Counted from the stretch's first letter, positions 42,484 to 51,717 are shown. The stretch is 64,000 bases of DNA from DASRDR01 sp035550795 (GCA_035550795.1 DASZOL010000111.1:62001-126000); one strand, 5' to 3'. Notes: generated from the sequence alone by a model not told the origin. Numbers and translations: made by a program.

Positions 42484-44724
42484 TCACCGGCCCGTTCCTG
42501 CAGCCAGCGCCTCGTCAAGGAGCGCGATGAGCCGAGCCCGGGCCTGCTCGAGGCTGCCCGCGTAGGGGTTCACCGCCTGGATGCGGGCGGCCAGCTCGGA
42601 CAGTCCAAGGCCACGCTCCAGCCAGGCCGCGAAGTCGTTGCGGCCGCGGCCGAGGCGGAGCCGGGCCTCCACGAGGTGAAAGTAGAGCGCGCTCTGGTCG
42701 ACCTCGAGGAGGGCTTCCCGGAGCTCCTCGATCGTCCGCACCTCGATCCCCGTAGGGATCTCGACGATCCGCGACTGGATGAAGTCGAAGGGCTCCCCGG
42801 ACACGACCTGAGGCACGATGCCGAGCCGCCGGAGGTGCTCGTCCACTACCGACACGAGCTCCTCCCGAAGGGCCTGGAGGGTCGTGAAGTCGGCGGGGTC
42901 GATCATCGCCAGGCGCTCGCCCAGTACACGATCGCGCACCTGGACGTCGACCCACGTGGCGAAGTCGTTGGGGTAGGGGCCGGCGACGAGGCGATGACGG
43001 AGCAGGAATCCGTGGGTGTGGTAGTAGATCGAGTCGAGCGGAACCTCGTCGAGGAGCTGGGCGAGCTGCCGCTCGTTCTCCGCGCGCACGCCGACAAACT
43101 CCCTGAGCTCCATGCATGCCATGAAGGTGAACGGGCCCTCGCCCGGCTGGAGCCGCCCGGCCTCCGGGCTGGGGAGCTTCGTGACGACGCGATCGAGGGC
43201 GATGAGTGGGACCGTGACCCACGCCGGACGATGGGCGAGCTCGTACTCGAGTTCGTAGAGCGCCTTGTCGAGCTCGTAGGCCTGCAGCGTTCGCTCAAAA
43301 CGCTCCCGCTCGGCCGGCACCAACGCCGGCTCATCCTTCCGCACCACCTCCCCGAGGTACGCGTCCAGGAAGGCGGCGCGCGCGCCGTCCTCCCACGCCT
43401 GGGCCCACGGCCGGAGCCGCTCCGCCAACCGGGCGTCGTGCGGGCTCGATTCGAGCCGCCGGGCGAAGGCGACCTGCGCGGCGTACGCGAACGAGCGGAG
43501 CATCCCCGCCACGTCCTTGAGGACGCACTGCTTGGTCCGACGCTCCGCGAGCGGCCGAGCCGGCTCCCCCTCGAAGTCCAGGATGGTGAAGCCGTCTGCC
43601 GTGCGCAGGATCTGCCCCAGGTGATAGTCGCCGTGGACGCGAACCCGCACGAGCCCGTCGGTCGCGAGGGTCTCGATCGCACGGAGCTCCTCCCCCAGAC
43701 GGCCGCCGCTTCCGACGACCCGCTGCGCGATCACCCGGGCCGCAGCCGGGAGCCCCTCGAGCCTGGCGGCCAGCGAGTCGAGGGCGCGGCTGAGCTGGGC
43801 CCGCATGGCCGCCGCCCACGCGGCGGCGGCCGCCTCGTTGATCGGCTCGGGTGCCAGGGGGTGACCCGGCGGGGCCGACGCGAGCGCCCGGTGCAGCCGG
43901 CCCGTCAGCCCGCCGAGGCGCGAAGCCTCGTGCGCGTCGGCCGCTGCCAGCGCGCGCGCGAAGACGGGATCCGGCGACTCCTCTTCGCGCCCCGCGATCG
44001 CGGCCGTGTAGTACTCGGCGAGTCTCTCGAGGGTGGCGGTCCAGGCGTCGCCCTGGTTCGGCACGAACTCGTGCAGCACGGCCAGCGTGATTGGCTCCGC
44101 TCCCTCGACGTGGTAGGTGGCGGCGCCGGCAAGACGCGGGGCGCCCGGAAACGCCACCTGGCGCGTCAGGAAGTCCGCGAGCTCGAGCTCAGGGCTCGTG
44201 CCGGACTCCAGGCGCCGCAGAAGCTTCAGGATCGCCCGGCGGTCGCACACGACCGACGTGTTGCTCTGCTCACCGTCGACCAACCGGCATTCCCGAGGGG
44301 CGGCCGGCAGGATCTCGGCGAACGCGGCTGTCGCCGTGAAGCGGAACGTGCCGTGCGCGGCCGAGAGCGTCGCGCCGCTGCGCATCGCCTCCAGGAGGGC
44401 CCGGCAGAATGCGGGATCGGACATCGCGTCGACGAACGGATCCTGACCGGCCTCCGAATGGGCGACGGGGATGCAGTAGCGCTCCCGCCCCTGATCGGCG
44501 AAGGCGACGTCGAACAGGGCGAGGAGCCCGGTGGTCCCGGGGACCGCCGTCTGGTCCACGGGAGTCACGGCCGCGACCTCTCGGTTCTTGCTGCCAAACC
44601 ATCGCCGGCTGTCCAGGGTGTCCTGCAGCGCCACCGCCGCCCTGGCCACGAGCGTCTCGGCGGTCCCGGGCCCCGGGGGCGGGGCGGAGTCCGGACCGCT
44701 CCGGGCCCCCCGTCTAGCGCTCAC
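42484..44724 (-). CDS. mak: maltokinase fused to a duplicated DUF5752 domain
   Basis: A 746-residue protein. Residues about 25-515 are a maltokinase (ATP + maltose to maltose 1-phosphate): N-terminal FGSKNRE (43-49), the kinase motif HGDYHLGQ (364-371), and the metal Asp in LDFEGEPARPL (383 region). Residues about 531-742 are a C-terminal DUF5752-type region made of two similar halves, 531-632 and 646-742, each with a Y-H motif (IYYHTHG and LYFHLVEA), an NDFA-x-W motif (NDFATW and NDFAAW) and a closing DE-x-L helix. The kinase active-site residues are intact. Its N-terminal coding end overlaps glgM by 11 nt. Confidence 0.88.
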   Translation of the reverse strand: MSARRGARSGPDSAPPPGPGTAETLVARAAVALQDTLDSRRWFGSKNREVAAVTPVDQTAVPGTTGLLALFDVAFADQGRERYCIPVAHSEAGQDPFVDAMSDPAFCRALLEAMRSGATLSAAHGTFRFTATAAFAEILPAAPRECRLVDGEQSNTSVVCDRRAILKLLRRLESGTSPELELADFLTRQVAFPGAPRLAGAATYHVEGAEPITLAVLHEFVPNQGDAWTATLERLAEYYTAAIAGREEESPDPVFARALAAADAHEASRLGGLTGRLHRALASAPPGHPLAPEPINEAAAAAWAAAMRAQLSRALDSLAARLEGLPAAARVIAQRVVGSGGRLGEELRAIETLATDGLVRVRVHGDYHLGQILRTADGFTILDFEGEPARPLAERRTKQCVLKDVAGMLRSFAYAAQVAFARRLESSPHDARLAERLRPWAQAWEDGARAAFLDAYLGEVVRKDEPALVPAERERFERTLQAYELDKALYELEYELAHRPAWVTVPLIALDRVVTKLPSPEAGRLQPGEGPFTFMACMELREFVGVRAENERQLAQLLDEVPLDSIYYHTHGFLLRHRLVAGPYPNDFATWVDVQVRDRVLGERLAMIDPADFTTLQALREELVSVVDEHLRRLGIVPQVVSGEPFDFIQSRIVEIPTGIEVRTIEELREALLEVDQSALYFHLVEARLRLGRGRNDFAAWLERGLGLSELAARIQAVNPYAGSLEQARARLIALLDEALAAGTGR

Positions 44725-45940
44725 GGCCCTCCACCAGCGCCGTGTAGAGGTCCAGTGTCCGACGGGCCACGGCAGCCCAGCTGAAGAGAGACTCGGCCCG
44801 CTGCCGTCCCTTGACGCCCATCGCCGTCCGCCGCGCCGGGTCTGCGAGCAGGGTGTTCAGGGCACGCGCTAGGTCACGGGCGAGGCCCTCGGGGTCGCGC
44901 GGCTCCACGACGCCGCCGTGCTCGACCAGATCCACGGGGACGAGCAGCCCCGTCTCCCCGTCGACGACGACCTCGGGGATGCCGCCTACGGCGGTGGCCA
45001 CCACCGGGACCTGGCAGGCCATCGCCTCGAGGTTGATGAGGCCGAACGGCTCGTAGACCGAGGGACAGCAGAAGACGGCGGCGTGGGAGTAAAGCTCTAC
45101 GGCGGTCGGCCGGTCCACCATCTCGCGGATCCAGACCACGCCGGGTCGCGTCGCCTGCACGCGTGCCACCGCCGCCTCCACCTCTCGCGCGAGCTCGGCG
45201 GTGTCGGGCATGCCGGCGCACAGCACGACCTGCGTCCCGGGATCGACGGCGGGAATGGCCCGGACCAGGTGGAGGAGCCCCTTCTGCCGCGAGATCCGCC
45301 CCACGAAGAGCACGTACGGGCGGGCCGGGTCGATCTCGAATCGCCGGAGACGTGTCCGATCGAGCGCCGGGCGATACGTGTCCGTGTCGATGCCATTCGG
45401 GATGACATGGATCCGCTCGGGCGCGATCGCGAAGTGTCGGAGGAGATCCCGGCGCATCTCCGTCGAGACCGCGATGACCGCGTCAGCCGCTTCGAGCGCG
45501 GCGCGCTCGGCCCAGGCCGAGACGTCCACGCCCCGGCCCAGTTGCTCGCGCTTCCACGGCCGGAGCGGCTCGATCGAGTGGGCGGTCACGACCAAGGGCA
45601 CGCCGTGGAGGAGCCGAGCCAGCAGGCCGGCGAAGGCGACGTACCAGGTGTGAGAGTGCACGATGTCGGCGCCCGTCGGCGGGACGCCGAGGCTGAGGCA
45701 GGTGCGCAGCGCCCGGACGACCGGCGCGAAGGGCTGGGAGTCCTCGGGGTTGTCGGGCGCCTCCGCCGCGGTGCCGTAGCCGTGCACCACGAGGTTTCCG
45801 GCCTCGACCTTCTGATCGCCGAACGTCCGCACCTCCACGGCCGCGAGCTTCGCGAGCTCCCGGGTCAGGTACTCGACGTGCACACCGGCGCCCCCGTAGA
45901 CGTCGGGGGGGTACTCCCGGGTGAGCACGAGGACCTTCAA
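44714..45940 (-). CDS. glgM: GlgM-type alpha-maltose-1-phosphate synthase/glycogen synthase
   Basis: A 408-residue GT4-family enzyme that starts MKVLVLTREYPP and has the donor motif EPFGLINLEAM (E-x7-E). The length and N-terminus match mycobacterial GlgM, which uses ADP-glucose to make maltose 1-phosphate or elongate glucan, rather than the longer GT5 GlgA. It sits in the GlgE cluster, 24 nt from treS. The overlap with maltokinase indicates coupling. Confidence 0.87.
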   Translation of the reverse strand: MKVLVLTREYPPDVYGGAGVHVEYLTRELAKLAAVEVRTFGDQKVEAGNLVVHGYGTAAEAPDNPEDSQPFAPVVRALRTCLSLGVPPTGADIVHSHTWYVAFAGLLARLLHGVPLVVTAHSIEPLRPWKREQLGRGVDVSAWAERAALEAADAVIAVSTEMRRDLLRHFAIAPERIHVIPNGIDTDTYRPALDRTRLRRFEIDPARPYVLFVGRISRQKGLLHLVRAIPAVDPGTQVVLCAGMPDTAELAREVEAAVARVQATRPGVVWIREMVDRPTAVELYSHAAVFCCPSVYEPFGLINLEAMACQVPVVATAVGGIPEVVVDGETGLLVPVDLVEHGGVVEPRDPEGLARDLARALNTLLADPARRTAMGVKGRQRAESLFSWAAVARRTLDLYTALVEGRER

Positions 45941-45964
45941 TCGGGCATCCCCATCACCTGGCGC

Positions 45965-47635
45965 TCACACCGAGTCGCGCTCGATGCCGTAGACCTCGGT
46001 GCGCCGCCCGGGGCGGTCCAGACGAAGCCAGTACGAGCCGTGAGGCGCCAGCGTGAGCGCGTATGGGCGATCCGCGATGGCCGGGAATCGCGCCCCGCCC
46101 AAGAGCTCCACCGGGACGGCGCCCTGGAACTCCTTGAGGTCCAGCTCCACCGCCTCGGCCGCGGGGGCCAGGTTGTGGACGAGCAGGACGGTCTCCCCCC
46201 GGTACTCCCGGAGGTGGACCAGGACGCGCGTGTTGGTAGGCGCGAGGAATCGGAGGGTGCCCCGTCCGAAGACCTTCGAACGCTTGCGCGCCGTGACGAG
46301 CCTCCGGGTCCACCCGAGCAGCGACGAGCTCGCCCGACGCTGGGCTTCCACGTTCACTACCTGGTAGCCGTACGGCGGGTCGACGATGAGCGGGCTGTAC
46401 AGGCGCTCCGGCTCGGCGCGGGAAAATCCGGCGTTGCGCTCGGCCGACCATTGCATCGGCGTGCGGACGCCGTGCCGGTCGCCGAGGTGCACGTTGTCGC
46501 CCATCCCGATCTCGTCGCCGTAGTAAATGATCGGCGTGCCCGGGAGGGTGAACAGCAAGCTGTTGAGCAGCTGGATGCGAGCCCGGTCGTTCTCCAGGAG
46601 CGGAGCCAACCGCCGCCGGATGCCGATGTTCAGCTTCATGCGAGGGTCCTGCGCGTAAGCGTAGTACATGACGTCCCGTTCCGGATCCGTGCACATCTCG
46701 AGCGTCAGCTCGTCGTGGTTCCGGAGAAAGAGGCACCACTGGCAGGTCTCGGGGATCGGCGGCGTATGCAAGAACATGTCCGTGATCGGCCGCCGGTCCG
46801 CGCTGAAGACGGCCATGTACATCCGCGGCATCAGCGGGAAGTGGAAGGCCATGTGAAACTCGTCGCCGTCGCCGAAGTAGGGGCGGACGTCCCGCGGCCA
46901 CTGATTCGCCTCGGCCAGGAGGACGCGCCCTCGGTACTGGGTATCCAGGCTGGCGCGGAGTCGCTTGAGGAAGGCGTGGGTCTCGGGAAGGTTCTCGCAG
47001 TTCGTTCCCTCGCGCTCGAAGAGGTAGGGGACTGCGTCGCAGCGGAATCCGTCGAGGCCCTTGTCAAGCCAGAAGCGCATGGCGTCCAACATGGCCGTCT
47101 GGACCGCCGGGCTCTCGTAGTTCAGGTCGGGCTGGTGGCTGAAGAACCGGTGCCAGTAGTATGCCTTCGCCTCCGGGTCCCACGTCCAGTTGGACTTCTC
47201 CGTGTCGACGAAGATGATGCGCGCGTCCTGGTAGCGCCGGTCCGTGTCGCTCCAGACGTAGTAGTCGCGGTACGGCGAGTCCGGGGAGGACCGGGCCGAC
47301 TGAAACCAGGGATGCCGGTCCGAGGTGTGATTGACGACCAGGTCGGCGATCACCCGCAGGCCGCGACGGTGGGCCTCGCCAATGAAGGCCTCGAAGTCCG
47401 CCATCTTCCCGTAGAGGGGCGAGACCTCCCGGTAGTCGTCGATGTCGTACCCATCGTCCCGGAGCGGCGACGGGTAGAAGGGCAGGAGCCACAGGCAGTC
47501 GACGCCCAGGTCCTGGATGTAGTCGAGCCGCTGGGTGAGACCTGGGAAGTCGCCCACGCCGTCGTCGTTCGAGTCCTGGAACGCCTTGACGTGGACCTCG
47601 TAGAAGACGGCGTCCTTGTACCAGAGGTCATCCAC
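45965..47635 (-). CDS. treS: trehalose synthase (maltose alpha-D-glucosyltransferase)
   Basis: A 556-residue GH13 enzyme that isomerises maltose and trehalose. Catalytic residues: nucleophile D200 in DGFRCDAVPYL, general acid E242 in LLAEANQWP, and D308 in RNHDE, with the NHTSD region at 102-106. Length matches TreS without a fused kinase. Together with maltokinase and GlgE it forms the classical TreS-Pep2-GlgE route. Confidence 0.95.
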   Translation of the reverse strand: MDDLWYKDAVFYEVHVKAFQDSNDDGVGDFPGLTQRLDYIQDLGVDCLWLLPFYPSPLRDDGYDIDDYREVSPLYGKMADFEAFIGEAHRRGLRVIADLVVNHTSDRHPWFQSARSSPDSPYRDYYVWSDTDRRYQDARIIFVDTEKSNWTWDPEAKAYYWHRFFSHQPDLNYESPAVQTAMLDAMRFWLDKGLDGFRCDAVPYLFEREGTNCENLPETHAFLKRLRASLDTQYRGRVLLAEANQWPRDVRPYFGDGDEFHMAFHFPLMPRMYMAVFSADRRPITDMFLHTPPIPETCQWCLFLRNHDELTLEMCTDPERDVMYYAYAQDPRMKLNIGIRRRLAPLLENDRARIQLLNSLLFTLPGTPIIYYGDEIGMGDNVHLGDRHGVRTPMQWSAERNAGFSRAEPERLYSPLIVDPPYGYQVVNVEAQRRASSSLLGWTRRLVTARKRSKVFGRGTLRFLAPTNTRVLVHLREYRGETVLLVHNLAPAAEAVELDLKEFQGAVPVELLGGARFPAIADRPYALTLAPHGSYWLRLDRPGRRTEVYGIERDSV

Positions 47636-47743
47636 GGCAGGCGTTCTCCACGAGCGGCCGGCGGGCAGTCGGCCGCCGCCTCGGTCGGCGACCGCACCCC
47701 GCGCCCTCGCGCCGGAAGGGTGAAGGGCTGCGGCCGCCGGGTC

Positions 47744-49735
47744 TCAGTAACACGGCGTGCCGTAGGCGCGCTGGCCGAAGCGCTGGATGCGGAAGATCGC
47801 CGCGGGCTCCACCCGAGGATCCAGGCGGATGGGCTGGGTGTGGCCCCTCCAGAGGTGGCGTGCGTCCGTGACCAGCTCGTGGGCCTGGAAGGATTCGTCA
47901 GCCCGGATCCCGAGCGCGTCGAGAGGGAGGCGCACCTGCGCTTCGTGCGGCGCGAAGGGGTCGAGGTTGACCGCCACGACGATGACGTTCGTCCCCTCCT
48001 CGCTGCGCTTGCCGTAGCACAGGACGTGGTCGCCGTCGTTCTCGTAGAAGGCGAGGTTCCGGTACTCGTGGAGGGCCGGGTTCTCCCGCCGGATCTGGTT
48101 GAGGCGCGCCACGTATGCCCGGATGTTCCCCGGGGCCTCCGCGTCGCGGGTCTTGATCTGGTACTTCTCCGAGTCGAGGTACTCCTCGGTGCCGGGGATG
48201 GCCGCGCTCTCGCAGAGCTCGTAGCCGCTGTAGATGCCGTACAGGGACGACAGCGTCGCCGCGAGGGCCAGCCGCATCTTGAACGCCGGCGGGCCGCCCT
48301 GCTGAAGAATGGGCGGAAGGATGTCCGGCGTGTTCGTGAAGAAGTTCCCGCGGAAGTACTCCGCCATCTCCCCGCTCGTCAGCTCGGTCAGGTAGTCGAT
48401 GAGCTCCTGCTTGAAGTTCCGCCACGTGAAGTAGGTGTACGACTGGGAGAAGCCCACCTTTGCGAGCGCCTGCATGACCCGGGGCCGCGTGAACGCTTCG
48501 GCGAGGAAGATGACGTCCGGGTAGACGGCCTGGACTTCGGCGATCAGCCAGGCCCAGAACGGGATCGGCTTGGTGTGGGGGTTGTCCACGCGGAAGATTC
48601 GGACCCCCTGCTCGATCCAGAAGAGGAGAACGCCCTTCGCCTCCTCCCACAGCGCTTCGCGCTCCCGGCCGTAGAAGTTCAGGGGATAGATGTCCTGGTA
48701 CTTCTTCGGTGGGTTCTCCGCGTACTTGATCGTTCCGTCCGGACGGTGGTGGAACCACTCCGGGTGCTCCGTCACCCAAGGGTGGTCCGGCGAGCACTGG
48801 AGGGCGAAGTCGAGCGCGATCTCGATTCCGTGCTCCCGGGCGGCGCGGAGGAAGGCCCGGAAGTCTGCCAGCGTCCCGAGGGCGGGGTCGATGGCCTTGT
48901 GGCCGCCGTGCTCGTTGCCGATTGCCCACGGCGAGCCAGGGTCGTCGGGGCCCGCCTTGAGCGCGTTGTTGCGCCCCTTGCGAAAGCTTCGGCCGATCGG
49001 ATGGATCGGCGGCAGGTAGACCACGTCAAAGCCCATGCCGGCGATCTCCGGCAGGCGCTCGATGCAGTCCCGGAACGTGCCGTGACGGCCGGGCACCCGG
49101 CTCTGCGATCGGGGGAACAGCTCGTACCAGGCGGCGAACCGGGCCAGCGGCCGGTCCACGACCACCTCGAGCTCCCGGTCATACCGCGTCGCCGCTCCCC
49201 GGTCCGGGTAGGCGTTGAGGATCTCGGCGACCTCCTCGTTGAGAAGCAGGCGCGCACGCCGGTCGGCGTCGGTCACCGTCTCGAACTCGCTCAGGCGCGC
49301 CTCGAGCCGGCGCCGATCGGTCCCCATGACGCGTGCGAGAGCGCCCCGCAGGAGGGCGGCGCCTTCCAGCAGCTCGCTCGCCACGTCCATGCTCGCCTCC
49401 AGCCGCTTCCGGAGGTCGTCGGCCCAGCTCCGGTAAGCGTCCGGCCAGGCCTCGATCGTGTAGACGTAGCGCGTGTTCTCCTCCAGGAGAAAGCGACCGA
49501 GCCACCGGTCGTTGCCGATGGGCTCCATGCGCACCTCGTGCCACGCCGTGTCCTTCGCGGTCCGGTAGCGCAGCACGGCGGCCAGGCCTCCGTGGCCCTC
49601 GTGGAGGATGTCCGCCGCGACTTCGAGCGTGTCGCCGACCTCGCGCTTGACGGGGAACCGCCCCCCGTCCAGCTCGGGCTGGACGTCGCCGATCCAGACG
49701 CTGCGGACGTCGCCGCGCGGCGACCGATTTGCCAT
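47744..49735 (-). CDS. glgE: alpha-1,4-glucan:maltose-1-phosphate maltosyltransferase GlgE
   Basis: A 663-residue GH13_3 enzyme that transfers maltosyl units from maltose 1-phosphate to glucan. The catalytic nucleophile is D384 (FRVDNPHTKP), the acid/base E413 (LAEAFTRP) and the third Asp D471 (TNTPD). The N-terminal carbohydrate-binding/dimer domains and KYAENPPKKYQDIYPLNF loop are typical. The ATG at 49735 is chosen over 49750 because it starts at MANRSPRG and a GAGGTG lies before it. Confidence 0.96.
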   Translation of the reverse strand: MANRSPRGDVRSVWIGDVQPELDGGRFPVKREVGDTLEVAADILHEGHGGLAAVLRYRTAKDTAWHEVRMEPIGNDRWLGRFLLEENTRYVYTIEAWPDAYRSWADDLRKRLEASMDVASELLEGAALLRGALARVMGTDRRRLEARLSEFETVTDADRRARLLLNEEVAEILNAYPDRGAATRYDRELEVVVDRPLARFAAWYELFPRSQSRVPGRHGTFRDCIERLPEIAGMGFDVVYLPPIHPIGRSFRKGRNNALKAGPDDPGSPWAIGNEHGGHKAIDPALGTLADFRAFLRAAREHGIEIALDFALQCSPDHPWVTEHPEWFHHRPDGTIKYAENPPKKYQDIYPLNFYGREREALWEEAKGVLLFWIEQGVRIFRVDNPHTKPIPFWAWLIAEVQAVYPDVIFLAEAFTRPRVMQALAKVGFSQSYTYFTWRNFKQELIDYLTELTSGEMAEYFRGNFFTNTPDILPPILQQGGPPAFKMRLALAATLSSLYGIYSGYELCESAAIPGTEEYLDSEKYQIKTRDAEAPGNIRAYVARLNQIRRENPALHEYRNLAFYENDGDHVLCYGKRSEEGTNVIVVAVNLDPFAPHEAQVRLPLDALGIRADESFQAHELVTDARHLWRGHTQPIRLDPRVEPAAIFRIQRFGQRAYGTPCY

Positions 49736-49828
49736 GGCACCTCGCTCCATGCCGTCTCGGCGGCGGGACCGGGCAGGGAGGAGCCCCCGCCCTCGATCCC
49801 ATGGATTCCAGGATAGCGCGTCCCCGGC

Positions 49829-50605
49829 TCAGAGGGGTGGGGCGTCGGCGACGGCGCGGAGGAGCGCTCGGACCTGGGGCACCCCGGCGAGCCGGATGGA
49901 GGCCTGCGAGGGCTCCGGGCCCACGTGGACCGCGAGGGCACCCGGGGGCAACGCGGCGAACAGGTCCTCGTCCGTCCGATCGTCGCCGAGGGCCACGATC
50001 AACGCTCCCGCCGGCGCCCGCGCCAGGAAGGACGGGACGAGCCGTCCCTTGTGGACTCCGCGGGCCACGACCTCGACCACCTTCGCCCCGGGCAGGATCT
50101 CGGCCGGGGAGGATCGGAGGAGGAGCGTCAGCTCGGACCTGAGGGCCCGAGCCCGGGCCGGCCCCACGTGCGGATCGGCGAGCCGGTAGTGCCAGGCAAG
50201 CCCGACGCTCTTGTCCTCGACGAACGCCCCCGACGTGCGCTCCGCAAAGGTCTGCATCAGGGCGAGCACCGCCGGACGCCAGTCCGGGGAGGGAGCGACC
50301 CCGGCTGTCCACGTCGAGGCGCCCGGCATCCGGGAGGAGAAGCCGTGCTCGGCGTGCAGGCCGATCGGGAGAGCGCCGAGCCAGCGCTTCAGCGTCTCGC
50401 GCGGCCGGCCGCTGACGACGTGGACTTCGGTGGACGGCCGGGTCGCGAGCCTGCGGAGCAGGCAGATCAGCTCGTCGTCGGGCTCGGCAAGCTCCGGCGT
50501 CGGCGCGAAGGGGACGAGGGTGCCGTCGTAGTCGAGCAGGAGGAAGAGGACGGGAGCCGCCTGGAGCTGCGTCACCAGGGCGGCAACTGCGCGCGAGGAG
50601 TGCAT
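49829..50605 (-). CDS. otsB: trehalose-6-phosphate phosphatase
   Basis: A 258-residue HAD phosphatase that converts trehalose 6-phosphate to trehalose. Motif I DYDGT (D25, D27), motif II SGRP, the cap motif HAEHGF, motif III Lys region VHKGR and motif IV LGDDRTDED are all in place. No otsA lies in the window, so trehalose 6-phosphate must come from elsewhere. It is the first gene of the minus-strand operon and has its own promoter region. Confidence 0.93.
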   Translation of the reverse strand: MHSSRAVAALVTQLQAAPVLFLLLDYDGTLVPFAPTPELAEPDDELICLLRRLATRPSTEVHVVSGRPRETLKRWLGALPIGLHAEHGFSSRMPGASTWTAGVAPSPDWRPAVLALMQTFAERTSGAFVEDKSVGLAWHYRLADPHVGPARARALRSELTLLLRSSPAEILPGAKVVEVVARGVHKGRLVPSFLARAPAGALIVALGDDRTDEDLFAALPPGALAVHVGPEPSQASIRLAGVPQVRALLRAVADAPPL

Positions 50606-50618
50606 GCCGACATCGAAG

Positions 50619-50647
50619 ATGATAGCACCGCGCCCGCGGGGCGTCAG
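50619..50647 (-). promoter_or_regulatory. promoter of the trehalose/glucan operon
   Basis: On the minus strand: CTGACG (50647-50642), a 17-nt spacer ending in TGC (extended -10), and TATCAT (50624-50619). Transcription should start near 50612, about 7 nt before the otsB ATG. Confidence 0.5.
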
Positions 50648-50694
50648 GGTCGGCGGTAGTGCGTCAGTTTGCTATGACGCACTACCGGGTCGGC
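50647..50694. repeat. palindrome flanked by 8-bp direct repeats
   Basis: A perfect inverted repeat with 12-bp arms (50655-50666 and 50675-50686) around an 8-nt loop, bounded on both sides by the same 8-mer GGGTCGGC (50647-50654 and 50687-50694). The arms contain GCGTCA/TGACGC, and another GCGTCA sits 20 bp from the first at 50641-50646. It lies next to the otsB -35 element, so it is either an operator or a tiny inserted palindromic element with a target-site duplication. Confidence 0.7.
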
Positions 50695-50927
50695 TGGTCG
50701 GTTACCTGCTGACCCTCTCGGCGGCGGCCATCGCCGAGACGGGCACGCTTGTCGCTCGGCGCGCCCACGGACGGGGGCCCCTCGCTGGGCTCTATCGCGC
50801 GCTGTTTCGCCGACCGGCGTGTCGGCAGCGGTGATGCTTCTCGTCTTCTCGATGTCGGGCGATCTGAGGCCCCAGTGCTCGGCGCCGCCGCCGCGCCCGG
50901 GGCCGGCCGCTGCCTCGGCCGGCGCGG

Positions 50928-51710
50928 CTACCAGGCGGTGTAACCCCCGTCGATGACCAGGACCGCCCCCGTCATGTAGCGGGAAGCGTCGCTTGCCAGG
51001 TAGACGCCGAGGGGCCCGAGGTCCTCGGGCCGGCCGAGCTCGCCCATCGGAATCTGCGCCTTGAACGAGTCCATCATCGCCGGCTTGAGACGGCTCCAGC
51101 GAAGGTTGGACTCGGTGAGGAACGCTCCGGGCGCGATCGCGTTGACGGTGACCCGGTGGGGCGCCCAGTCGGCAGCCACCGTGCGCGTCAGGTGGATCAC
51201 GGCGGCCTTGCTGGTTTCGTAGCTCCGCCCGCCGATGCCTCGGCTGGCCACCATGCCCGACACGGAGGCGACATTGATGATCCGGCCGCCCTGCCCGCGC
51301 CGGACCATGGCGCCGCCGATCAGCTTCGTGCAGATGAACGTGCTCGTCAAGTTGAGGTCGACGCTCTCCTGCCACTGCTCGAGCTCGAGATCCTCGGTCG
51401 GGATGTCGAAGCGGCGCCCGCCGACGTTGTTGACCAGTATGTGAACCGGGCCATGCTGCTCGAGGGCGATGCGGCACGCGCGCTCTGCCTCGAGCGCCTG
51501 GCTGACGTCGGCCTGGATCAGGACGACGCTGCGACCGCGGCGTTCGACGTCGGCCCCGGCCGCCTCGAGCGCGGGGCGGTCGCGACCGACTATGATGACG
51601 TCGGCTCCCGCCTCCGCCATGGCCAGCGCCATCTCGCGCCCCAGTCCACGGCTGCCGCCGGTGACGAAGCAGCGCTTCCCGTCGAGGCGGAAGCGGTCGA
51701 GCACGCCCAT
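50928..51710 (-). CDS. short-chain dehydrogenase/reductase (SDR)
   Basis: A 260-residue classical SDR. TGGSRGLG (cofactor loop, 17-24), NNVGG, catalytic Ser in NVASVSG and the active YETSK are present; the C-terminus DGGYTAW is typical. Residues after the first strand suggest an NADP-type preference, but this is weak. Resembles gluconate 5-dehydrogenase and 3-oxoacyl-ACP reductase-like enzymes. The upstream gene at 51718 is another SDR and the three genes 50928-52883 form one operon. Confidence 0.88.
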   Translation of the reverse strand: MGVLDRFRLDGKRCFVTGGSRGLGREMALAMAEAGADVIIVGRDRPALEAAGADVERRGRSVVLIQADVSQALEAERACRIALEQHGPVHILVNNVGGRRFDIPTEDLELEQWQESVDLNLTSTFICTKLIGGAMVRRGQGGRIINVASVSGMVASRGIGGRSYETSKAAVIHLTRTVAADWAPHRVTVNAIAPGAFLTESNLRWSRLKPAMMDSFKAQIPMGELGRPEDLGPLGVYLASDASRYMTGAVLVIDGGYTAW

Positions 51711-51717
51711 CGAAGGC

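Larger units (their letters stand above)
50606..50927. other. 322-bp intergenic region upstream of otsB
   Basis: No plausible gene on either strand. It contains the otsB promoter and, just upstream of it, a 12-bp-arm palindrome flanked by 8-bp direct repeats (50647-50694). The remaining 230 nt up to the convergent SDR stop show no feature I can define. Confidence 0.6.

Noticed and set aside
42025..44784. A 919-codon open frame antisense to maltokinase
   Set aside because: It is complementary to intact kinase and DUF5752 domains, and has no recognisable domain or start context of its own.
44918..49816. A 1632-codon open frame antisense to glgM, treS and glgE
   Set aside because: It is entirely antisense to three well-supported enzymes, and the apparent protein is low-complexity and rich in R, D, H and V, as expected from the complementary strand of GC-rich codons.
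50647..50694. Simple rho-independent terminator for the upstream SDR gene
   Set aside because: It lies 234 nt beyond that stop, no T-run follows, and it sits beside the otsB promoter, so operator or inserted element fits better.
50604..50834. Possible plus-strand gene upstream of otsB
   Set aside because: It reads through the palindrome and the otsB promoter and shows no conserved motif, so it is more likely regulatory DNA.
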